Below are positions 37,319 through 46,449 of a DNA stretch of 64,000 bases, piece after piece. The first letter of the stretch is position 1. Each line of letters starts with the position of its first letter. The stretch lies in NCBI RefSeq assembly GCF_022179285.1, contig NZ_BPQO01000031.1, positions 1 through 64,000 of the forward strand, written 5' to 3'. The notes beneath the pieces were generated by a model, which saw nothing but the letters and a program-made list of their open reading frames with translations, had not been told where the DNA came from and made no database searches. Source of the stretch: Methylobacterium hispanicum. GTDB taxonomy: Bacteria > Pseudomonadota > Alphaproteobacteria > Rhizobiales > Beijerinckiaceae. The position numbers and the translations under genes are program-made.

Positions 37319-38092
37319 TCAGGCCGTGCGCGATGCCTCGCGGGCGGGCTCCGGGATCGCGTGCCCGCGGGCGGCGAGCTCGGCCCGTCCGACCTCGACG
37401 AGCGCGTTCGAGGCGGCCTCGATCCGCTCCAGGATCTCGGCCTGGAAGGCCGCGCGCGGCATGCCGGCGGGGATGGGGGGCAGGAACTCGATCACCGCGG
37501 TGCCGGGACGCCGCACGAAGCCGCGCCGCGGCCAGAACAGTCCGGTGTTGAGCGCCACCGGCAGGCAGGGCACCCCCAGCGCCCCGTAGAGGTGGGACAG
37601 GCCCTGCTTGTACACGGGCGGCGCGCCCACGGGCCGGCGCGTGCCCTCGGGAAAGATGATCAGCTGGCGGCCGCGCGCGATGGCGTCGGCGGCCGCGGCG
37701 TTCATCAGGCCCATGGCGCGGGTGCCCTTGGAGCGGTCGATCGCCACCATGCCGCCCCGCGACAGGTGCCAGCCGACGACCGGGATGAAGAGCAGCTCCC
37801 GCTTCAGGATGTAGGCGAATTCCGGAAACACCACGCAGAGCGCGAGCGTCTCCAGGGCCGACTGGTGCTTGGCCGCCACGAGGAGCGGGCCCGGCGGGAT
37901 GTTCTCCAGCCCCCGGAACTCGACGCGGATCCCCGCCACGTGCCGCAGCAGCCAGATCGTGGTGCGTCCCCAGGTCCGGGCGATCCCGAGCACCGTGCGC
38001 CGTGAGACCAGCGCGGGCAGGCCGCCGAGCGCGATGACCGCGGTGGCCGCGTAGAAGCAGAGGTTGAAGGCGAGGGAGCGGAGCGCGAGCAT
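37319..38092 (-). CDS. plsC: 1-acyl-sn-glycerol-3-phosphate acyltransferase
   Basis: 257 residues. It transfers an acyl chain to lysophosphatidic acid at the inner membrane to make phosphatidic acid. An N-terminal hydrophobic segment (SLAFNLCFYAATAVIALGG) is followed by the acyltransferase motifs. Motif I reads AAKHQSALETLAL, with Glu in place of the usual Asp of HxxxxD, as in many alphaproteobacterial members. Motif III is IIFPEGTRRPVG, and VPCLPVALNTGLFW follows. No neighbour is from lipid metabolism. Confidence 0.9.
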   Translation of the reverse strand: MLALRSLAFNLCFYAATAVIALGGLPALVSRRTVLGIARTWGRTTIWLLRHVAGIRVEFRGLENIPPGPLLVAAKHQSALETLALCVVFPEFAYILKRELLFIPVVGWHLSRGGMVAIDRSKGTRAMGLMNAAAADAIARGRQLIIFPEGTRRPVGAPPVYKQGLSHLYGALGVPCLPVALNTGLFWPRRGFVRRPGTAVIEFLPPIPAGMPRAAFQAEILERIEAASNALVEVGRAELAARGHAIPEPAREASRTA

Positions 38093-38186
38093 GGGGACCT
38101 GTGCGGGAAGCGCGCTCCTTTAGCCCGGCTTCGCGCCGGGGGACAGACGGGGCCGGGCGCGGGTCGGCGGGGCCGCGTCCCGGATC

Positions 38187-39959
38187 TCAGTAGCCGTCCG
38201 CGAGCGTGCTGCGCTGGCGCGGGTCGGCGGCGCCCGCGAGCAGTCCGTCGTCCCGCCGCATCACCGAGTTCGCCGAGCCGGTGGTGGGGCCGACCTTCAC
38301 GGCGTGGCCCTTGGCGCGCAAGAGGGCCAGCGTGTCGGGCGATATGCCCTCCTCGGCGAGCAGCACGTCGGGCCGCCACTGGTGGTGGACGCGGGGCGCG
38401 TCCACCGCCTGCGCGAGGTTCATGCGGAAATCCACGAGGTTCACGATCACCTGCAGCACCGTGGTGATGATGCGGCTGCCGCCGGGGCTGCCGGTGACGA
38501 GGAGGAGCCGGCCGTCGCGGAACAGGAAGGTCGGGGTCATCGAGGAGAGCGGGCGGGCGCCGGGCGCCACGGCGTTGGCGTCGCTGCCGACGAGCCCGTA
38601 GGCGTTCTGCGCCCCGGGCTTGGCGGAAAAATCGTCCATCTCGTTGTTGAGGAGCACCCCCGTGCCCTCGGCCACCAGCCCGATCCCGTAGGAGAAGTTC
38701 AGCGTGTAGGTGTTGGCCACCGCGTTGCCGGCCGCGTCGACAACCGAGAAATGCGTGGTCTGGTCGGATTCGTAAGGGGCGGGGTCGCCGGCCCGCACCG
38801 CCTCGGCGGGCCGCGCCCGCTCGGGATCGATCCCGGCCCGGATCGTGTCCGCGTAGGCCTTGGCGAGCAGCCCCCGCACCGGCACCTTCACCCGGTCGGG
38901 ATCGCCGAGATAGGCGGCGCGGTCGGCGTAGGCCGGCTTCATCGCCTCGGCCAGCGTGTGGAAGGCCTGCGCGCTGCCCGCCCCCATGCCGGCGAGGTCG
39001 AAGCCCTCAAGCACGTTCAGGATCTCCACGAGGTGGATGCCCCCCGAGGAGGGCGGCGGCATCGAGACGACCGCGTGCCCGCGATAGGTCCCGCGCACCG
39101 GCTCGCGCAGCTTCACCCGGTACCCGGCGAGATCCTCCGCCGTCATGATGCCGCCCGCGCCGCGCACCGCCGCGACGATCCTCTCGGCCACCGGGCCGGT
39201 ATAGAAGGCGTCCGGGCCCCGCTCGGCGATCGTCCGGAGCGTGCCGGCGAGGTCGGCCTGCACCAGGGTCTCGCCCCGGGCGAGCACCCGGTCGCCCGCG
39301 AAGAACACCGCCCGGGTCGAGGGCCAGCGCCCGAGCATGCCGGCGACCTGCGGCAGCGAGTCGGCCAAGCCCCCCTCGACGCCGATCCCCTCGCGGGCGA
39401 GCCGCTCGGCCGGCGCGATGAGATCCGCCAGGGTGAGCCGGCCCGAGCCGTAGAGGCGGTGCGCCTCGGCCAGCCCCCGCACGGTGCCGGGCACGCCCAC
39501 CGCCTTGCCGCCCCGGGTCGAGGCCGCCCGGTCGGGGGCGCCGTCGGGCCCGAGGAACATGTCGGCGGTGGCCGCCCGCGGGGCGGTCTCGCGGTAGTCG
39601 ATCGCCACCGTCTCGTTCCGCTCGGCGAGGTGCACCAGCATGAAGCCGCCGCCGCCGAGATTGCCCGCCTGCGGCAAGGTGACGGCCAGGGCGAAGCCGA
39701 CCGCGACCGCCGCATCGACGGCGTTGCCGCCCTGCTTCAGCACCGCGATGCCGATCCGCGTCGCCCGCGCCTCCTGGGACGAGACCATGCCGTTCGGGGC
39801 GAGCGCGGGCAGGGAGCGGGCGATGTCCGAGGGGATCGGCACGGCGTCCGCCGTCCGGGCGAGCTGGGCCCGGGCGCCCGACAGCGGGAGGACGAAGAGA
39901 AGCGCCAGGAGGGCGGCGAGGGCACGGCGCGGCATCGCTGGCGACATGGCTGGCGGCAT
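38187..39959 (-). CDS. ggt: Gamma-glutamyltransferase
   Basis: 590 residues from the ATG at 39959; ATGs at 39947 and 39935 are alternatives. A signal peptide (RRALAALLALLFVLPLSGARA) sends it to the periplasm. The precursor cleaves itself before the nucleophilic Thr of the DQTTHFSVVD motif (about residue 400), giving large and small subunits. It hydrolyses or transfers the gamma-glutamyl group of glutathione. Also visible are the oxyanion and substrate features GNAVDAAVAVGFALAVT, GNLGGGGFMLVH, MPPPSSGGIHLVEILNVLE, NNEMDDFSAKPG and the Gly-rich TGSPGGSRIITT. It is a single-gene unit. Confidence 0.94.
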   Translation of the reverse strand: MPPAMSPAMPRRALAALLALLFVLPLSGARAQLARTADAVPIPSDIARSLPALAPNGMVSSQEARATRIGIAVLKQGGNAVDAAVAVGFALAVTLPQAGNLGGGGFMLVHLAERNETVAIDYRETAPRAATADMFLGPDGAPDRAASTRGGKAVGVPGTVRGLAEAHRLYGSGRLTLADLIAPAERLAREGIGVEGGLADSLPQVAGMLGRWPSTRAVFFAGDRVLARGETLVQADLAGTLRTIAERGPDAFYTGPVAERIVAAVRGAGGIMTAEDLAGYRVKLREPVRGTYRGHAVVSMPPPSSGGIHLVEILNVLEGFDLAGMGAGSAQAFHTLAEAMKPAYADRAAYLGDPDRVKVPVRGLLAKAYADTIRAGIDPERARPAEAVRAGDPAPYESDQTTHFSVVDAAGNAVANTYTLNFSYGIGLVAEGTGVLLNNEMDDFSAKPGAQNAYGLVGSDANAVAPGARPLSSMTPTFLFRDGRLLLVTGSPGGSRIITTVLQVIVNLVDFRMNLAQAVDAPRVHHQWRPDVLLAEEGISPDTLALLRAKGHAVKVGPTTGSANSVMRRDDGLLAGAADPRQRSTLADGY

Positions 39960-40190
39960 GGCTGACGGGCGGCTCCACGCGGGAGAGGGTCCGAGCCGTG
40001 ATAGTGCGGCCTGCGGGCGCGTCCAGGCGTGCCCGTGTTGCGCACCCGCGGGCTGACGAATAAGGAAAAGCGTCAGCCGCAGGATCCCGCGCGGGATCCT
40101 GCCGGAGGACCCAGGTTCCGCCGCCCGCGCCGCCGGCGCATTCCGGCGGCGTGCGGGCGGCCGCTGCGCCGCATACCGGAAGGAGCGCGC

Positions 40191-40511
40191 ATGCGAGTGA
40201 TCGATCTCGATCGGGACGCGGTCAAGCAGGGGCTCGCCGACGGCAGCCTGCTGTTGATCGACGTGCGCGAAGCCCACGAATACGGGGACGGCCACATCCC
40301 GGGCGCGGTGACCCACCCGCTCTCGGCGTTCGACCCGCAGGCGCTCGCCGCCCTGGTCGAGGGGGATGCGCGCCGGCCGGTCTTCGTCTGCGCCGCGGGC
40401 GTGCGCTCCGTGCACGCGCTACACGCCGCGCAGCAGGCTGGCCTGCCGATCGAGGCGCATTACCGCGGCGGCTTCAGGGACTGGTACGCGGCGGGTGAAG
40501 CCGTTGAATAG
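40191..40511 (+). CDS. Single-domain rhodanese-like sulfurtransferase
   Basis: 106 residues. The rhodanese fold shows LLLIDVREAHEYGDGHIPGAVTHPLSAFD. The active-site loop CAAGVRS carries the persulfide Cys67, and the C-terminal HYRGGFRDWYAAG is typical. Single-domain rhodaneses carry sulfane sulfur between partners or detoxify cyanide; the partner is unknown here. The ATG at 40191 has AAGGAG eight bases upstream, which excludes the longer frame from 40029. Confidence 0.9.
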   Translation: MRVIDLDRDAVKQGLADGSLLLIDVREAHEYGDGHIPGAVTHPLSAFDPQALAALVEGDARRPVFVCAAGVRSVHALHAAQQAGLPIEAHYRGGFRDWYAAGEAVE

Positions 40512-40542
40512 TCCGGCCGCAGCGCCGGCGACGCGCGTGTGG

Positions 40543-40558
40543 TGTGCGCCGTCGCACA
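40543..40558. promoter_or_regulatory. Near-perfect palindrome, possible efflux operator
   Basis: TGTGCGCCGTCGCACA pairs at seven of eight positions. It lies between the rhodanese gene and the RND adaptor gene, about 150 bases before the adaptor start. RND pumps are commonly controlled by TetR or MarR repressors binding such sites, but no regulator gene is adjacent. Confidence 0.35.
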
Positions 40559-40710
40559 ACTCTGAACTGCGCAACGGACTAGGGGCGCACAAGACTGTGA
40601 AGGTCGGCGTCCTCTCGAACCCGCCGACCCGCCCAGCCTCCTCTGACCACGCATCGTCCTCGCGCGCGGACCGCACCGCGCGCCGCGGGCCGATGCTCAG
40701 GGACCTCGTC

Positions 40711-41874
40711 ATGCATCCTGCCCTGCGCAGCCGGCTCGCCAGCTTCCTCGTTCCCGCCCTCGTCGGCGTCCTGGCCGGTGTCCCGGTCGGCGCCGCGCCG
40801 GCCCGCGCCCAGGCCCCCGGCGGGCCGCCGCCGAAGGTCACGGTCGCCAAGCCGGTGGTCCGCGAGATCGTCGAGCAGGACCAGTATACCGGCCGCTTCG
40901 ACCCGATCGAGTTCGTCGAGGTGCGCGCCCGCGTCACCGGCTACCTCGACAAGATCCAGTTCACGGACGGCGCCACGGTGAAGAAGGGCGACGTGCTCTT
41001 CGTCATCGACCGGCGGCCCTACAAGGCGGCGCTGGAGCAGGCCCAGGCGGCGCTCACCTCGGCCAAGGCGCGCCTCTCCTTCACCCAGACCGACCTCGAG
41101 CGTGCCCAGACGCTCTCGCGGGGCGGCAACATCTCCGAGCAGGTCACCGACCAGCGCCGGCAAGCCTCGCAGACCGCGCAGGCCGACGTGGACAGCGCGG
41201 AGGCCGCGCTCCGCAACGCCCAGCTGAACTACGACTTCACGGAAGTGAAGTCGCCCATCGACGGGCGCATCAGCCAGCGCCTCGTCACCGAGGGCAACAT
41301 CGTCATCACCGACCAGACCCGGCTGACCACGATCGTCTCGCTCGACCCGATCTATTTCGGCTTCACGGTCGATGAGAAGTCGTTCCTCAAGTATCAGGGC
41401 AGCCTCAACATCGGCATGGGCCAGACCCAGCGCGGCAAGGGCGTGCCGGTGATGATCGCGCTCACCGGCGAGGAGAAGCCGACCCGCAAGGGCACGCTCG
41501 ACTTCGTCGACAACCGGGTCGACAACCAGACCGGCACGGTGCTCTTGCGCGCCACCGTCGAGAACAAGGACGGCTTCATCAAGCCGGGCCTGTTCGGCAT
41601 CGTCTCGATGCCGGCCACCAAGCCCTTCCGGGGCGTGCTGCTGCCCGACGAGGCGATCTCGGCCAACCAGGACAAGCGCATCGTCTACCTCGTCTCCGAG
41701 GACGGCACGGCCTCCGCCCGCGACGTGAAGCTCGGGCCCAAGGTCGATGGCTACCGGGTGATCCGCGAGGGGCTGAAGGGCGACGAGAGCGTGGTGATCA
41801 ACGGGCTCGCCCGCGTGCGCCCCGGCGCCAAGGTGACGCCCGAGATGCAGACGCTGCCCCCGAGCAAGAGCTGA
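40711..41874 (+). CDS. RND efflux periplasmic adaptor (membrane fusion protein)
   Basis: 387 residues. A signal peptide (to about residue 30, PARAQ) is followed by the adaptor domains in order. First come the lipoyl-like strands (VTVAKPVVREIVEQDQYTGRF and YLDKIQFTDGATVKKGDVLFVID), then an alpha-helical hairpin (EQAQAALTSAKARLSFTQTDLERAQ). The barrel (SPIDGRISQRLVTEGNIV) and a membrane-proximal domain ending near VINGLARVRPGAKV follow. It links the inner-membrane pump encoded next to an outer-membrane channel, which is not in the window. The ATG at 40711 has AGGGAC upstream; the ATG at 40693 is possible. It shares a transcript with the pump gene 105 bp downstream. Confidence 0.93.
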   Translation: MHPALRSRLASFLVPALVGVLAGVPVGAAPARAQAPGGPPPKVTVAKPVVREIVEQDQYTGRFDPIEFVEVRARVTGYLDKIQFTDGATVKKGDVLFVIDRRPYKAALEQAQAALTSAKARLSFTQTDLERAQTLSRGGNISEQVTDQRRQASQTAQADVDSAEAALRNAQLNYDFTEVKSPIDGRISQRLVTEGNIVITDQTRLTTIVSLDPIYFGFTVDEKSFLKYQGSLNIGMGQTQRGKGVPVMIALTGEEKPTRKGTLDFVDNRVDNQTGTVLLRATVENKDGFIKPGLFGIVSMPATKPFRGVLLPDEAISANQDKRIVYLVSEDGTASARDVKLGPKVDGYRVIREGLKGDESVVINGLARVRPGAKVTPEMQTLPPSKS

Positions 41875-41979
41875 CCGGGTCGGCCGGGGGGATCACGCCC
41901 CGCGGGCCGGTTTCCGACCCCATCCGCAGGTGACGCGAGGCGTGGACCCTTCCGGGGCGCCGGCCGAGAGGTTTGACCG

Positions 41980-44900
41980 ATGCGCTTTGCCCACTTCTTC
42001 GTCGATCGGCCGATCTTCGCCTCGGTCACCTCGATCATCTTCCTGCTGCTCGGCTTCGTCGCCTACGAGACGCTGCCGGTCTCGCAGTACCCCGAGATCG
42101 TGCCGCCGACCGTGACGGTGCGCGCCTCCTTCCCGGGCGCCAACGCCGAGACGGTGGCCGCCACCATCGCGACGCCGATCGAGCAGGAGGTGAACGGCGT
42201 CGACAACATGCTGTACATGACGTCGCTCTCCACGAACGACGGCAACATGCTGCTGACCGTCACCTTCAAGGTCGGCACCAACCTCGATATCGCGAACGTC
42301 CTGGTCCAGAACCGCCTCTCGGTGGCCCAGCCGCGGCTGCCGCCGGACGTGCGCAACCTCGGCGTCACCGTGCGCAAGGCCTCGCCCGACCTGATGCTGG
42401 TCGTGCACCTCCTGTCGCCGAACAAGACCTACGACCAGAACTACCTGGCCAACTACATCTACCTGAACATCCGCGACGAGCTGCTGCGCCTCGACGGCGT
42501 GGGCGACATCTCGATCTTCGGCGGCAACGAGTACGCCGAGCGCATCTGGCTCGACCCGAACAAGCTCGCGGCCTACGGGCTGACCACCTCCGACGTCACC
42601 ACGGCGCTGCAGGAGCAGAACGTGCAGGTGGCGGCCGGCGCCCTGAACTCGCCGCCGGCGGCGACGGGCCAGGCCTTCCAGCTCATCGTGCAGTCGCAGG
42701 GGCGCTTCCAGACGCCGGAGGAGTTCGCCGAGGTCATCATCAAAGCCTCCGACGGGCGGCTCGTGCGGGTGAAGGACGTCGCCCGCGTCGAGATGGGCCA
42801 GAAGGACTACACCACCAACTCCTTCCTCAACGCCACGCCGGCCGTCGGCATCGGCGCCTTCCAGCGCCCCGGCACCAACGCGCTCGAGGCGGCCGCCTCC
42901 GTCCGCAACGTGATGGAGAACCTGAAGAAGAACTTCCCGCCGGACGTCGAGTACCGCATCGCCTACAACCCGACGGAGTTCATCGAGGAGTCGATCCACG
43001 AGGTCTACAAGACCCTGTTCGAGGCGGTCGGCCTCGTGGTCATCGTGGTGCTGGTCTTCCTGCAGAGCTGGCGCACGGCGCTGATCCCGGTGCTCGCCAT
43101 CCCCGTCTCGCTGGTCGGCACCTTCGCCGCCATGGCGGCCTTCGGCTTCTCGCTGAACAACCTGACCCTGTTCGGCCTGGTGCTCGCCATCGGCATCGTG
43201 GTCGACGACGCGATCGTGGTGGTGGAGAACGTCGAGCGCAACATGGCCGAGGGGCTCTCCCCCGGCGAGGCCGCGCACAAGACGATGGACGAGGTGGGCG
43301 GCGCCGTCATCGCCATCGCGCTGGTGCTGGCGGCGGTGTTCGTGCCGACCGCCTTCATCCCCGGCATCTCGGGCCAGTTCTACAAGCAGTTCGCGCTCAC
43401 CATCGCGGCCTCGACGCTGATCTCGGCCTTCAACTCGCTCACCCTCTCGCCCGCGCTCTGCAAGCTGCTCCTGAAGCCGCACCACGCGCACGCCCGGCCG
43501 AAATTCTTCCTCACGCGCTTCGTCAACTGGCTGGCGGGCCTGTTCAACCGCGGCTTCGACTGGCTCTCGCACACCTACTCGCGCTCGATCTACGGGCTGA
43601 CCAACTACACGATCGGGCTGATCGCGATGCTGCTGGTCTACGCGGCGGTGATCGCGGGCACGCTCCACCTCGCCCGGACGACGCCCACGGGCTTCATCCC
43701 GGACCAGGACCAGGGCTACCTGATCGGCGTGGTGCAACTGCCCTCCGGCTCGTCGCTCGACCGCACCACGGAGGTGGTGAACCGGGCGGCCGCCGCGGCC
43801 CGCAAGATCGACGGCGTGACCAACACGGTGATCATCGCGGGCTTCGACGGCGCCACCTTCACCAACACCACGAACTCGGGCGTGATGTTCATCACGCTGG
43901 CCGGCGCCAAGGAGCGCGCCGCGCAGGGGCGCTCGGCCGCGGTGATCACCGGCGACGTGATCAAGGCCACCGCCGACATCCAGGAGGCCCGGGTCATCGT
44001 GATCCCGCCGCCCCCGGTGCGCGGCCTCGGCCAGGGCGGCGGCTTCAAGATGCAGGTGGAGAGCCGTCAGAGCTCGGCCATCGGCCCGCTGCTGGCCAAT
44101 GTCGGCGAGATGCTGGGCGCGGCCAACCAGAGCAACGACGTGCAGCGGGTGTTCACCACCTTCAGCAACGACACGCCGCAGCTCTACCTCGACATCGACC
44201 GCACGGTCGCCCGCATGCTGAACGTGCCCTTGGGCAACGTCTTCTCGACCGTGCAGGCGGCGCTCGGCGGCGCCTACGTCAACGACTTCAACACGCTGGG
44301 CCGCATCTATCAGGTCCGCGTGCAGGGCGACGCGCCCTTCCGCGTCTCGAAGCAGGACATCGAGCAGCTGAAGGTGCGCTCCACCACCGGCGCCCTGGTG
44401 CCGATGGGCACGCTCGCCAACATCCGGGAGATCTCGGGCCCGCAGATCGTCCAGCGCTTCAACCTGTACTACTCGGTGCCCGTGCAGGGCGTGGCCAAGC
44501 CCGGCATCTCGACCGGCCAGGCGCTCGACGCCATGGAGGAGATCGCCAAGAAGAGCCTGCCGGACGGCTACGCCTACGACTGGACCGAGATCGCCTTCCA
44601 GCAGAAGGCGGCGGGCGGCACGGCGATCTACGTCTTCGCGCTGGGCGTCCTCCTCGTCTTCCTGGTGCTGGCCGCCCAGTACGAGTCCTGGGCGCTGCCG
44701 ATGGCGATCCTGCTCGTGGTGCCGACCGGGGTGCTGGCGGCGCTGTTCGGGGTGCAGCTCAGGGGCCAGGACAACAACATCCTGACCCAGATCGGCCTGA
44801 TCGTGCTCATCGGCCTGGCGGCCAAGAACGCGATCCTGATCGTGGAGTTCGCCCACGACATCGAGAACAACGAGCGCAAGGGGCCGGTGGAGGCCGCCGT

Positions 44901-45207
44901 GCAGGCCTGCAAGCTGCGGCTCCGCCCGATCCTGATGACGGCCTTCGCCTTCATCCTGGGCACCCTGCCGCTCGTCATCGCCACGGGCCCGGGCGCCGAG
45001 ATGCGTCAGGCGCTCGGTACCGCGGTGTTCTTCGGCATGATCGGCGCGACCTTCTTCGGCCTGTTCCTGACGCCGGTCTTCTACGTGGTGATCCGCCGCT
45101 TCGTGCTCTGGATCGAGCGGAAGCGCGGCAAGAACCCGGACGGCAAGCACCCGCACGGCGAGGCGCCCGACCGCGACGGGCACGGCGCTCCGAGCCCGGC
45201 CCACTGA
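41980..45207 (+). CDS. RND multidrug efflux transporter, HAE1 (AcrB-like) family
   Basis: 1075 residues, typical of the HAE1 family. It exports hydrophobic drugs or metabolites from membrane and periplasm using the proton gradient, as a trimer. The first membrane helix begins FVDRPIFASVTSIIFLLLG. The proton-relay segment of helix 4 reads LAIGIVVDDAIVVVENVERNM, with the adjacent aspartates. Helix 10 has VLIGLAAKNAILIVEFA with the partner Lys. TPIEQEVNGVDNMLYM and DQDQGYLIGVVQLPSGSSLDRT are the usual porter-domain blocks. The His-rich C-terminus (GKHPHGEAPDRDGHG) is a mild oddity. A terminator follows. Confidence 0.95.
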   Translation: MRFAHFFVDRPIFASVTSIIFLLLGFVAYETLPVSQYPEIVPPTVTVRASFPGANAETVAATIATPIEQEVNGVDNMLYMTSLSTNDGNMLLTVTFKVGTNLDIANVLVQNRLSVAQPRLPPDVRNLGVTVRKASPDLMLVVHLLSPNKTYDQNYLANYIYLNIRDELLRLDGVGDISIFGGNEYAERIWLDPNKLAAYGLTTSDVTTALQEQNVQVAAGALNSPPAATGQAFQLIVQSQGRFQTPEEFAEVIIKASDGRLVRVKDVARVEMGQKDYTTNSFLNATPAVGIGAFQRPGTNALEAAASVRNVMENLKKNFPPDVEYRIAYNPTEFIEESIHEVYKTLFEAVGLVVIVVLVFLQSWRTALIPVLAIPVSLVGTFAAMAAFGFSLNNLTLFGLVLAIGIVVDDAIVVVENVERNMAEGLSPGEAAHKTMDEVGGAVIAIALVLAAVFVPTAFIPGISGQFYKQFALTIAASTLISAFNSLTLSPALCKLLLKPHHAHARPKFFLTRFVNWLAGLFNRGFDWLSHTYSRSIYGLTNYTIGLIAMLLVYAAVIAGTLHLARTTPTGFIPDQDQGYLIGVVQLPSGSSLDRTTEVVNRAAAAARKIDGVTNTVIIAGFDGATFTNTTNSGVMFITLAGAKERAAQGRSAAVITGDVIKATADIQEARVIVIPPPPVRGLGQGGGFKMQVESRQSSAIGPLLANVGEMLGAANQSNDVQRVFTTFSNDTPQLYLDIDRTVARMLNVPLGNVFSTVQAALGGAYVNDFNTLGRIYQVRVQGDAPFRVSKQDIEQLKVRSTTGALVPMGTLANIREISGPQIVQRFNLYYSVPVQGVAKPGISTGQALDAMEEIAKKSLPDGYAYDWTEIAFQQKAAGGTAIYVFALGVLLVFLVLAAQYESWALPMAILLVVPTGVLAALFGVQLRGQDNNILTQIGLIVLIGLAAKNAILIVEFAHDIENNERKGPVEAAVQACKLRLRPILMTAFAFILGTLPLVIATGPGAEMRQALGTAVFFGMIGATFFGLFLTPVFYVVIRRFVLWIERKRGKNPDGKHPHGEAPDRDGHGAPSPAH

Positions 45208-45256
45208 GGCGGCGGGGCACCCGATCGGAACATCCAGGCGGCGCGGCGCCCGTCCG

Positions 45257-45293
45257 AAAAAACCCGCCGGCCGCGAGGCCGGCGGGTTTTTTG
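45257..45293 (+). terminator. Strong intrinsic terminator after the RND operon
   Basis: AAAAAACCCGCCGGCC pairs with GGCCGGCGGGTTTTTT around a four-base GCGA loop, ending in six T residues, 50 bases after the pump stop codon. Confidence 0.92.
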
Positions 45294-45387
45294 TCGGGCC
45301 CGCCCCATCTCGTCCGGGCTGCGTTCAGGCGAGGTGCCTGATACCGCACGCCAACAGACCCGAACCGTTATCCGCGAGGAGCGCTCC

Positions 45388-46254
45388 GTGCCCGGTTACC
45401 TGCCCTTCGCGGGCGCCCTGAAGCTGCCCGCCTACGCTTGCGACAATTGCGGGTTCTGGCAGCGCCATTTCGAGGCGCCCGCCTCCTGCCCGATGTGCCT
45501 CGACGCCCGCCACGTCGTGCCGCAGGACGGCTGGCGCTTCCGCACCGAGCGGGAGGCGCAAGGTGCCTTCCCCTGCCACTGGGAGGAGCTGGAGTCGGGC
45601 GTCTGGCGCTTCTGGAACGACCCGGTCTCCGGCATCGGTCCCTCCGCCTACCTGATCCGGACGGAGCACGGGAACATGGGCTTCGAGGCCTGCCCGGTCT
45701 TCAGCGAGGCGGCGCTCGAGCAGATCGCCCGGCTCGGCGGCATGCAGGTGCTCTCGTCCTCGCACCCGCACGCCTACGGCGCGCTGGTGCAGTTGCAGGA
45801 CCGCTTCGACCCGGAGCTCTGCCTGCCCGCCGCCGACTTCACCTGGAGCGCGGCTTTGCAGGTCTCCTGGCCCTACGACGACTTCCTGGAGCCGCTGCCG
45901 GGGCTGGAGCTGCACCGCACTGCCGGCCATTTCGACGGCCACGCGGTGCTGTTCGACCGGGCGCGGAAGATCTGCTTCTGCGGCGACGCGCTGAAGTTCG
46001 AGCTGGAGCCGGGCGATTTCCGCCGGGCGCGCACCATCTCGGCCCACAAGGCCTTCGTGCGGGGCGTGCCGCTCACCGTGGCGGAGCTGCGCCGCTACCG
46101 CGACGTGTTCGAGCGTCTCGACTTCACCCAGACCTGGACGCCCTTCGAGCCCGCCGCCAATTGCGGCCGGGCCGAGGTGCTGGCGCTGATCGACGAGATG
46201 CTGGCGACGCGCCCGCACGCGGCACCGGTGCCACTGGAAAGCTTGCGGCGATAG
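45388..46254 (+). CDS. Metallo-beta-lactamase-fold-like protein with N-terminal zinc ribbon
   Basis: 288 residues from the GTG at 45388, which has GAGGAG eight bases upstream; the frame is open to a GTG at 45334 without a binding site. Residues about 12-40 are a rubredoxin-like or zinc-ribbon module with paired cysteines: ACDNCGFW then CPMCLDARH. The rest resembles a degenerate metallo-hydrolase: SSSHPHAYGALVQLQ where HxHxDH would be, then RTAGHFDGHAVLF and KICFCGDALKF. The family appears conserved in Methylobacterium-like bacteria as a hypothetical protein. Function is unknown; a redox or metal-dependent hydrolase is the nearest guess. Confidence 0.75.
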   Translation: MPGYLPFAGALKLPAYACDNCGFWQRHFEAPASCPMCLDARHVVPQDGWRFRTEREAQGAFPCHWEELESGVWRFWNDPVSGIGPSAYLIRTEHGNMGFEACPVFSEAALEQIARLGGMQVLSSSHPHAYGALVQLQDRFDPELCLPAADFTWSAALQVSWPYDDFLEPLPGLELHRTAGHFDGHAVLFDRARKICFCGDALKFELEPGDFRRARTISAHKAFVRGVPLTVAELRRYRDVFERLDFTQTWTPFEPAANCGRAEVLALIDEMLATRPHAAPVPLESLRR

Positions 46255-46266
46255 CTCCGACGCTCT

Positions 46267-46438
46267 CCCTCCCCCCTCTGCGGGGGAGGGTGGGCCGGCC
46301 GTGAGGCCGGGTCGGGAGAGGGGAACCCCGCTTCAGGGTTGGGCTCGGCCCTGCATGAAGGCCACGCCCCTTCCCGCGACGTGGTTCCCCTCTCCCGCCT
46401 CGCTCCGCTCGGCACCCTCCCCCGCAGAGGGGGGAGGG
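46267..46438. repeat. Nested inverted-repeat intergenic element
   Basis: A 24-bp sequence, CCCTCCCCCCTCTGCGGGGGAGGG (46267-46290), recurs as its exact reverse complement at 46415-46438. Inside are a second facing pair, GGGAGAGGGGAACC and GGTTCCCCTCTCCC. The unit occupies the gap between convergent genes and shares its arm with the single hairpins at 24124 and 47722. Confidence 0.8.
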
Positions 46439-46449
46439 TTGATCGATCG

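Noticed and set aside
41893..45204. 1103-residue minus-strand open frame opposite the RND pump gene
   Set aside because: Dominated by Arg, Val, Asp, His and Gly with no domain; it is the codon-position shadow of the pump gene on the plus strand.
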